A program made the translations under genes and the position numbers. A stretch of DNA of 64,000 bases from Paenibacillus planticolens (GTDB lineage Bacteria > Bacillota > Bacilli > Paenibacillales > NBRC-103111), in assembly GCF_013141725.1 (NCBI RefSeq), contig NZ_WHNZ01000064.1, positions 62,001-126,000 of the forward strand, in the 5' to 3' direction. The number at the start of each line of letters is the position of its first letter. Position 1 is the first letter of the stretch. The notes below the pieces were generated by a model, which did no database searches, was not told where the DNA came from, and saw only the letters and a list, made by a program, of their open reading frames with translations. Below, one piece after another: positions 9,901 to 16,800 of the stretch.

Positions 9901-10250
9901 CATGTCAGATAGGTAGGATCATCCGGCTTTTCGATTATAAAAGAGACAAGGTTTATGTAATTGCTTAAAGATTTAGTTCCAGAGTTAAAATCGGCATTCG
10001 CAAACACTTTCTTTGCTGTCCCTGCTTTAATGACAACCGATTTCAAGGCAGCTGCTTGCGTGGGAATCGTGGAGTCATATCCGGCTGCCGCCAATAGGTC
10101 GAGAATATTGTCCTTGGTGTTTTTAAACGTGATAACAGCTTCTCCGACTGAAGCGGCCTGAGCTTTTGTGCCCATAGTAAATTGAAGCGATGTCAATGCG
10201 ATAAGGATTGCTAAAGCTAAACTTAGCACTTTCCGTGCTTTTTTATACAT
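6954..10250 (-). CDS. Secreted modular protein: LRR_5, sugar isomerase-like TIM barrel, Ig-like, cohesin, dockerin
   Basis: A 1098-residue exported protein. Modules in order: signal peptide (1-33, ending KAQAA); two BspA-type leucine-rich blocks (about 35-250 and 258-470, with the typical IGSSAFEGCASL phrasing); a TIM barrel of the xylose isomerase / AP endonuclease 2 superfamily (about 500-800); a Big_3 Ig-like domain (816-898); a cohesin (899-1038, with LTFDPAQLELISIDPL and LLRLSFKAK); and a type I dockerin (1039-1098) with two calcium loops, DLNSDGKVSIGD and DINNDGKIDIVD. The barrel family is usually intracellular, so export is odd, and expected metal ligands are altered: LQNHGD for the usual Glu-Asn-His, NDTGYY for Asp-Thr-Gly-His. 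It may bind rather than convert sugar. ATG start behind GGAGGAG. Upstream lie a strong promoter and four LacI-type operators. Confidence 0.9.
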   Translation of the reverse strand: MYKKARKVLSLALAILIALTSLQFTMGTKAQAASVGEAVITFKNTKDNILDLLAAAGYDSTIPTQAAALKSVVIKAGTAKKVFANADFNSGTKSLSNYINLVSFIIEKPDDPTYLTWNGNKVPNNAFKGLVNLKQVKIGIDTSYIGSSAFEGCASLETAEFGLTRTLGPYAFKGATSLKSLTFNKTYLPIGLDDYVGPPPAPGDWFHGVDTDNLNIYVPTDAVAAFQADEDWSGFGNMMSNGDNAPKDADAGAPATQNVIIDNFTTKSLKSAIDSSNFKGTDYGDIKVLTIKAGILDPADCTFIATSLKKLEELYIIGTSNFANGTIPKNAFEGNRFLKKVKADNVTTIGVKAFNLFESLNEVDFPNVTTISSQAFAQTKGSSASKLTTTRFPKLQVIEQRAFYFCVNLTDLYLGSVPPMLTVPEGKQGLWFNFVTNMTIHVPSLAVYNEYIKLENSDQIDWSAMTFVADNGDALPVITPAAPYIDADYDYLRENHPVPYYNGDYKLSLNMYTFNMNLNSWLQGRTSPIPMTTLDAIQWAHDHGFDAVDVTCYYIPGYSNTAMPTPEQQVAIHAYAKQIKDFAGNLGIAISGTGIQNNFADPNQARRDLDIERIKFWTQIASEMGAPVIRVFSGPPPVDITRTGWAAITHDRIVPAIQQIADFAAANYPTVQIGLQNHGDMLATANQVLQTVKWINRPNVGVVNDTGYYRDFMNTDATQYDWYKDISLILPYSNNFQVKKKPGGAETTELMDLNKLFGIIRNSPYRGYIPVELLWLPNDDGYPGKLETPPYDETSAFLASMRKAMQDTKKTVADLNGITVKSLPNQTSYTVGDTLDTTGLVIEATYSDGKQANVSGYTVTPANGTLLSTTGTRMVTVSYTEGSATKTATFTVTVNEASRVTNATLTGTNSIGAGQAFDLNFGLTGVTQAFYAQDLTLTFDPAQLELISIDPLSKDQFSVVTSEKAPGQVRILLASLGENHAVNADGNLLRLSFKAKSIAQTATGTVTLMNVALANGNGVETSVSDASHNVQITVIPRVPGDLNSDGKVSIGDMAIVASWYGKTSADPKWEQYKIADINNDGKIDIVDLAAVARWILQN
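7099..7176. repeat. 78-bp block identical to 11020-11097 (cohesin-dockerin boundary)
   Basis: This stretch, covering the end of the cohesin and the start of the dockerin of the 1098-residue protein, is base-for-base identical to 11020-11097 in the 2888-residue protein gene. The similarity continues on both sides at lower identity over about 650-800 bases, with a constant offset of 3921. Confidence 0.85.
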
Positions 10251-10405
10251 GTCCTCACTCCTCCAAAACTCATTTTAGGATTGGTTTTTGTCGCTTTTTC
10301 CTGTTAATTTATTTTCTCATGACCGTTTTCCTTTATAATTCCCATTCAACCACCCCCTAAAAAAATAAAATACATGATTCATGCAGATATTCGGATAAAT
10401 AAAAT

Positions 10406-10417
10406 GTAACCGTTTAC
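10406..10417. promoter_or_regulatory. LacI-type operator, near match GTAACCGTTTAC
   Basis: One mismatch to the palindrome, inside the leader of the 1098-residue protein gene. Confidence 0.55.
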
Positions 10418-10478
10418 AAATCTGGATTAAAAATGTTCAGCAGCTCGTTACCATTCGATATTTAAATAAATCGTTCGA

Positions 10479-10490
10479 GTAAACGTTTAC
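10479..10490. promoter_or_regulatory. LacI-type operator, GTAAACGTTTAC
   Basis: Perfect palindrome inside the leader; its centre is 41 bases from the next copy, about four helical turns. Confidence 0.75.
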
Positions 10491-10519
10491 CTATTTAAGA
10501 TTTCTGAAAAAATGCACAA

Positions 10520-10531
10520 GTAAACGTTTAC
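10520..10531. promoter_or_regulatory. LacI-type operator, GTAAACGTTTAC
   Basis: Perfect palindrome inside the leader of the 1098-residue protein gene. Confidence 0.75.
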
Positions 10532-10681
10532 ACTTTTTGTGATAGATTACACAGACGTCCAGCAGCTCGTACCCAACTCTTGTACGCAAACTATAGCTTA
10601 ATCTATCTTGCATGCTCTCTTCAGAGTTAAGAACGAGAAGATCAGATTCAAATCATACGGATTTTTGAACAAATAACATAA

Positions 10682-10693
10682 GTAAACGTTTAC
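10682..10693. promoter_or_regulatory. LacI-type operator at the start point, GTAAACGTTTAC
   Basis: Perfect palindrome beginning one or two bases downstream of the predicted start point of the promoter at 10702-10729, the classical place for a repressor operator. Confidence 0.82.
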
Positions 10694-10701
10694 ACATATA
10701 C

Positions 10702-10729
10702 ATTATACCCCCTTTGTCCAAAAAGTCAA
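10702..10729 (-). promoter_or_regulatory. Sigma-A promoter of the 1098-residue protein gene
   Basis: The minus strand has -35 TTGACT (10724-10729), a 16-base spacer and a perfect -10 TATAAT (10702-10707). Confidence 0.72.
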
Positions 10730-10825
10730 GAACTTCACTGCTCTAAGGGTACATAAATTTGATCCATTCAAAGGGTTCTTTCTGAAGATCAACTGTGTTC
10801 GTATTGCGATCTTTCGATATCTACC

Positions 10826-10861
10826 AAAGAAAAACGGAGGAAGACTGTCCTGCCTTCCCCG
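10826..10861 (-). terminator. Terminator after the 2888-residue secreted protein
   Basis: On the minus strand a stem formed by CGGGGAAG and CTTCCTCCG (one bulge) is followed by TTTTTCTTT. It lies just after the stop codon at 10875. Confidence 0.7.
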
Positions 10862-10874
10862 CTCTTTGCAACAC

Positions 10875-13800
10875 TTAATTCTGAAGGATCTTGTTCGCTA
10901 CGGCCGCCAAATCAACGATGTCAATCTTGCCATCGCCATTCATATCCGCAGCCTTGTATTGCTCCCAGTTCGGATCCGCAGACGTTTTACCATACCATGC
11001 GGCTACAATAGCCAAGTCTCCGATGGACACCTTGCCGTCACTGTTCAAATCGCCCGGAACTCGAGGGATCACGGTAATTTGCACATTGTGCGAAGCACCG
11101 CTGACCGGTGTCTCCATGCCATTACCGTTTGCTAGTGTAACATTCATCAAAGCTACGGTTCCTGTCACGGATTGCGCGATCGATTTGGCTTTAAAGCGCA
11201 ATCTCAGCAAGTCGCCATCTGCATTTACCGCATGGTTCTGGCCTAAGCTGGCCAGAAGAATTCGTACTTGTCCCGGTGCTTTTTCCGAAGCGACTACCGA
11301 GAATTGATCCTTCACTAAAGGATCTATAGAGATAAGTTCGAGTTGTGCCGGATCAAACATAAGGGTTAGATCTTGGGCGTAGATTGCTTGCGTCACACCG
11401 GTTAAACCAAAATTCAAATCAAATGTCTGACCGGCGCCGATGCTGCTCGTTCCTGTTAATGTAACATTTGTCACACGGGTAGCCTCACCAACTGTAACGT
11501 TAAAGCTTGCAGTCTTGCTCACACCGTCCTCTGTATAGGTGATGCTAACCGTAGTTGTACCGGTTGCGTTAAGCGACGTACCACCTGCGGGCGAAACCGC
11601 GTAACCGCTCACACTGGCTTTCGTGCCATCGCTATAAGCTGCTTCAATCTCCAAGCCAGTGAGGTCAAGCGCATCGCCGACTATGTAGCTTGTTTTGGCA
11701 GGCAGCGTTTTTACCGCAATGCCGGTTAGGCTGACGGTTGTCACGTTATTCGTAATCGTATAACGCTGAACCGTTTTTCCGTCTTCGGCAAGCACAGTAA
11801 GGACATTGTCAATGGATACGTTTGTAGAAATCTCCCTTGCACTATTAAACGTTGCTGTGTCTTTCACAGTTGCAGATACGGCGGCGTTTGCGACTACTTT
11901 CCAACCGGCCTTGCTGTTTTTTAGAAGTGCTGCTTTCAGCGCCTCCTTTGTCGTGCCTGCCGGCACATTGCGTATTGTGAAATTCGGCGCCTTGCCGCTT
12001 ACAATAAGGCCAGGAATATAACCGGGACCGCTTGTTGCGGCTGTCACATAAGCATTATTGCTGAGAGTTCCAGATGCGTTATTCACATACGAACCCAAAA
12101 TAATAAAGTTCTGCGCCTCGGATGGTGAATTTATTGTTGTTCCGCCAGTTCTGACGTGCATATTTCCAAGATCGGCGGGTATTTCAATATTGTCGATCGT
12201 CGTTTCCCCGGCGCCCGTCTTGCTTCTTATAACGATACCCTCGCCCCATGTCGTGTTTTTAGGCGAAGATAGCGCATCGGTAACGACGAATTCATACGCG
12301 GTTTCAGGCAGTAATCCTGTTAATTTCATCGTACTGCCAGCTGTTCCCGGCTCGGCCGACGCCGTGGGAACAATACCTTGCGGCAAGCTTCTAACACCTC
12401 CCGCTCCTACCAAATAATTCTGTGGAAGCGAATTGGCATTACTGCTAGTTTCAACGACCATTAGGTGCATGTAAAGCTCAGGGGAGGAAACTATATTGTC
12501 ATATACAGTTTGGCCATTCCCTGTTGTAATCGATCGCCCTTTATGATCCCACGCATCTGTCGCCGGGTTGTCAGTGTTCGTGTTGATAATATACAGATAT
12601 GTTGTATTCGGCAATAAACCTGTCAGTTTGGTGGTGCCTCCTAGCGTGCCTGGTTGCGCACTGGACTGTGGCGTTGCATTCGCAGGCTTTACTTTTACCA
12701 GATCTGCCGTTATATAAATATTCTTTTCAGAGGATGCTTCTTTGTTGTCAATAGCTGAAAATCTGATATGAAGGTATTGACCTGAAAGTGCCGGGATATT
12801 GTCCTTCGTCGTTTCACTAGAAGCTGTTGTGAACAGTAATGCGGCATCCCAGTTAACGAGTTCTTGTGCGCTTGTGTTAACGATATACTCATATGCTGTC
12901 CCTGGAAGCAAACCTGTCAGCTTGGTTGTTAAATGATTGGAACCCGGCTGAAGCGTTGCAGTTGGGGCAGAGGCATCCACGGTTTTGTTGATCTGGCTTA
13001 TATCTATAAGGATATACATGGGACTTGAAGATGACATAGTTCCTGTTTCCGCTGCCCGAATATACAAATAGGTGCCTTGGGTAACAAACAGATTATCTTT
13101 TTCCGTTTCACCTGCGCCTGTCGTAAACTGCACGGAGGAGGACGCCCAAGTCGATGCTGAAGGCATACCTACAACAGTTCTAATCACATACTCATACGCA
13201 GTTCCGGCCACTAATCCCGTTAGTTTTGTCGTATTGTACTTTTTGCCAGGCACGGCTGCGGCTGATGGCGTTGGTGCGGTCGGTTTTAACGTAATAGTAT
13301 ATTTATTTAACGTTACCCCATCCTCCGCCAAAACGATTAACAAATTGCCGTTCGCCACATTTTTAGTGGTTTCTACTGCGCTCGCAAATGTATCCGCCGT
13401 TACAGTGCTTCCGACCGCACTTGTGACTACTTTCCAACTTGCAGCTGGAGCAAGGATTAGGCCATTCTTAAAGGCGTCAACACTGGTCGAAGCCGCTAGT
13501 CCCGTGATCGTCTTCCCGGCATTATCAACCGCTAATCCCCAAAGATAGCCCGTCTCTGTACTTCCTTTTGCCGTGACGGTTGCGCTATTGCTTGGGAGCT
13601 CTTCTGCACTTTTTTTCAAAATAGTGAGGTTAAATATGACCGTGTCAGTGACGGTTCCGCTTGTAATCGTTGCTGTTAACGTGACTCTCGCATCACCAGC
13701 CGCAAATAGCGGTCTTTTCACGACTCCGGCTGCAGATAAATATGAATTATTATCAACCTTCCAACTGATTGAAGAGCCGTAGCTCGAAGTTGTAGGCAAG

Positions 13801-16800
13801 CTGAGATTTCCGATGATTCCATCCGGTGATGTATTTTGACCCTTGATCTTGTCAAATGTGATGACAGACTTATCCGCGCTCACCATGGTTGCGTCATCCA
13901 TTTTGGCATAATTGATGATGTATCTCTCAACGCCAGTCCCAGCTGGGTTTATGATGAGCAGATGATCGCCATCCCTGATTTGTTCGCCGGATTTTCTGAT
14001 ATAGCTTTTCTTAGTGTCTCTTAGACTATCATCATCCGGAGGCCAGAATGCTGCCATCGCATCTGTAAATGCTGCCACAGACTCCGTCTTAGGTGATATA
14101 TTAGAAGGAATAATAAATACCGTAGAACCCACCGGTTTAATATCGAGATACCCTAATAAGCCGTATACAAAGGTGGTGTTCCTAATGGTGGCCGTTCTGC
14201 TGTAGATGACATTATCAAAAACAGAAACACTTGTACCGACAGGTGTTACGATAATTCCTGTATCTTGCTTGACGGTGAGCGATGCAGCGTTTGAGTAGGC
14301 AGTTTGAGGATTGCTAGAATCAGCGTCAGTTATTTTGGATCTAAATAGAAGCCCATCCATATCTGCCGTTATTGCGCCAGTCGTATAGGTTGCGGTATTC
14401 ACGCCCGTGCCGGACGTCACATTATTCCATGTCGCACCGGCGTCCTTTGACATTTGCCATTGATAATTGTAGGGTCTTGTTCCACCAGACATCGTTACCG
14501 TATATGACGCAGTGAACCCTGTTCGTTTGGCTGCGTTTTGAGGTTGTTTGGAAACAGCGAGCGGTCCTCCGCTAATTGCTGCTCCGACATCAATCGCCCA
14601 ATACTTATTGGAGTTAGATGTGCCCGTACCCGTACCCGATCTCGCACCAAACATAGCTACGCGCAGCAATCTTCCAGAAATATCCGCCGGGAAGGTAAAG
14701 GTTTCATAATCGGCCGCCGAATCGCCGTCTGGACCAGGCAAAACTTCCTTCCCCATGATATGCCCGTTACCGAGATTATCCTGCTGCCAGTTATTCGCCA
14801 TCACCTTGGTCCACGTGTATCCATCGTTCGAAACCTGAAACTCAAAGTAATAGGACCTTCTAATTTGAGTGTCTCTGGAATATCCAAGGGATACACTGTT
14901 AATAAACGCAGGTTTGTCGCCAAGGTAGAACTGAACCCAAGGGGTACCTGACGCCGACCATGAGGTCGATAAAAGACCATCAACCAGATTATTGACGTTT
15001 GACCCGCCTGCGCTTGAAGTGACAGGAACGCTCTTGTTGATAATTCCATAATTAACAGTATAAACGCTATCCTTTTTACCCGGCATGGTGGCTGTAAGGA
15101 TTACCGCACTATTACCGCCTATGGAAGTTGAGACAGTTACACCTGTGCCAGCCGTGTAAGTTATGACTGGCAGCGCCGTATAGTCTAACGGAACAGGCAC
15201 CGTGTATGAAAGAACTTCATTGTTGAAGTTTGGAATCGGAACGCCATCAACGAAGATTCCTGTGAGAGTGGCAAACTGGGACGCAAAATCGCCAGACTGA
15301 TCAATATAGGCAGGAATCACACTGTTATTTGTTGCATCAACCGCCGCTTGCCCCATCCTATCCTTCAACTGTTGAATAAATAAACTGGCAGGTGTCATTT
15401 TGCTTCCGTTGCTGTACTCATAGGCCCGGAAATTCGGAACGTTTCCTGGATCCACCGCATCCATAACAAACGGTAATCGCTCTCCTGTTTGACCAAACAG
15501 GTAATTGGCAGCAATCTGATTCTGGCTGATGATATAGGGACCGGTGTTGTTGTAGAGCGTATAGTTGGCTCCCGACCAACCATGCGCCGTTCCGTTGTTC
15601 CATCGGTCTTGCAGGTAAATTCGACCGTTGATATTGTCATACAATCCGCCCGTGGACCATCTCAAATGGGGCTCATTGGCGTCAAATTGATAATCCGTCC
15701 TGTCATTGTAAAATACGTTTTGTCCAACGACATTGCCCATCACAATAAATCCATGACGGGTATATCGCGAGTAGTTACGTTGATTAAGTACTAATGTGCC
15801 GCCGGCGTTTGAGAAATTGTATCGGCGCTCTCCGCCTGTGCCGCTGACAGGTTCAAGGCAGTTGACATCTTGGATTGTAATCTTACTAACACCCGTCGCA
15901 ATAGCCACTGCACTATCAATGTGGTATGTGGTTATCGTTCTTGCCCATGCGTTTTGCGCATTGCCGAAACGAATGGCCAGCTCAGCATGAAGCTCGTCAT
16001 CAAAGGACTGATAGCTCACACCAAATGCAGTATTGATGGCTGTCGTCGATGAATCAAACCTCGACATGATCAGCATGTTCTCTATACCGACATTGTTAAT
16101 TCTGCCAGTAGGGTTATACTTTGTAACCGTTGAAACGCCATACCTCATATCCAACACATCGGCCAAGGGCTCTATAAGCATAATCTCATTCGTTACAGGG
16201 TTGATGGACTGGATCGTGCGCTCTTCGTCCGTCGTAACGTAACTGCTGTCTACTACGCCATTTGCCGCCCATTGATTGGCCGAAGGTATGCCAGGCGCAT
16301 CTGTAATGACATCCATTCTAAGATCCTGCGCCCAGGCAGCGTTAACAGCTTTGCGAATATTTACGGTGTCTCCAACGCTAAGCCCGCTAACACTCTCAAG
16401 TCTAATCGTATGTCCGCCTGCCGGGACATACTGATCGACAACTTTGATTGCGCTTCCGCTTGTAGACGTTGCTGAGCCGGCAAAGTTGAATACAGCGGTA
16501 TTTTTGTCATATGAACTGGCAATCCATGTTGCAACAACCTTGGTGACGTTAGGTTGCGGTGCCTCAGAATGCGTATAATCCTTCCAGTTGGTGGGGCTAA
16601 GAGGCGTACTATGCGTTTCAATGCCTTCGTGATCATCACCCTCGCCCTTAATGACGATTCCGCTAGCAGCAATTTTAATGCTGGAGCTAACCCTGTACGT
16701 CCCTGCTTTTAACAAAATAGAACCTCTAAATCCATTCGAATCGGGGTCAATACGCCCAAGCATGTTGATAGCGTTCTGAATCCGCTCGGTATCGTCAGAG

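Larger units (their letters stand above)
10251..10701 (-). promoter_or_regulatory. Long 5' leader of the 1098-residue protein gene
   Basis: If the promoter at 10702-10729 is used, the leader is about 445 bases long. It contains four LacI-type operators, two copies of a CAGCAGCTCGT element (near 10438 and 10558), and a possible 13-codon open frame (10304-10345) with an AGGGGGTGG ribosome site. No known riboswitch fold was recognised. Confidence 0.5.
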
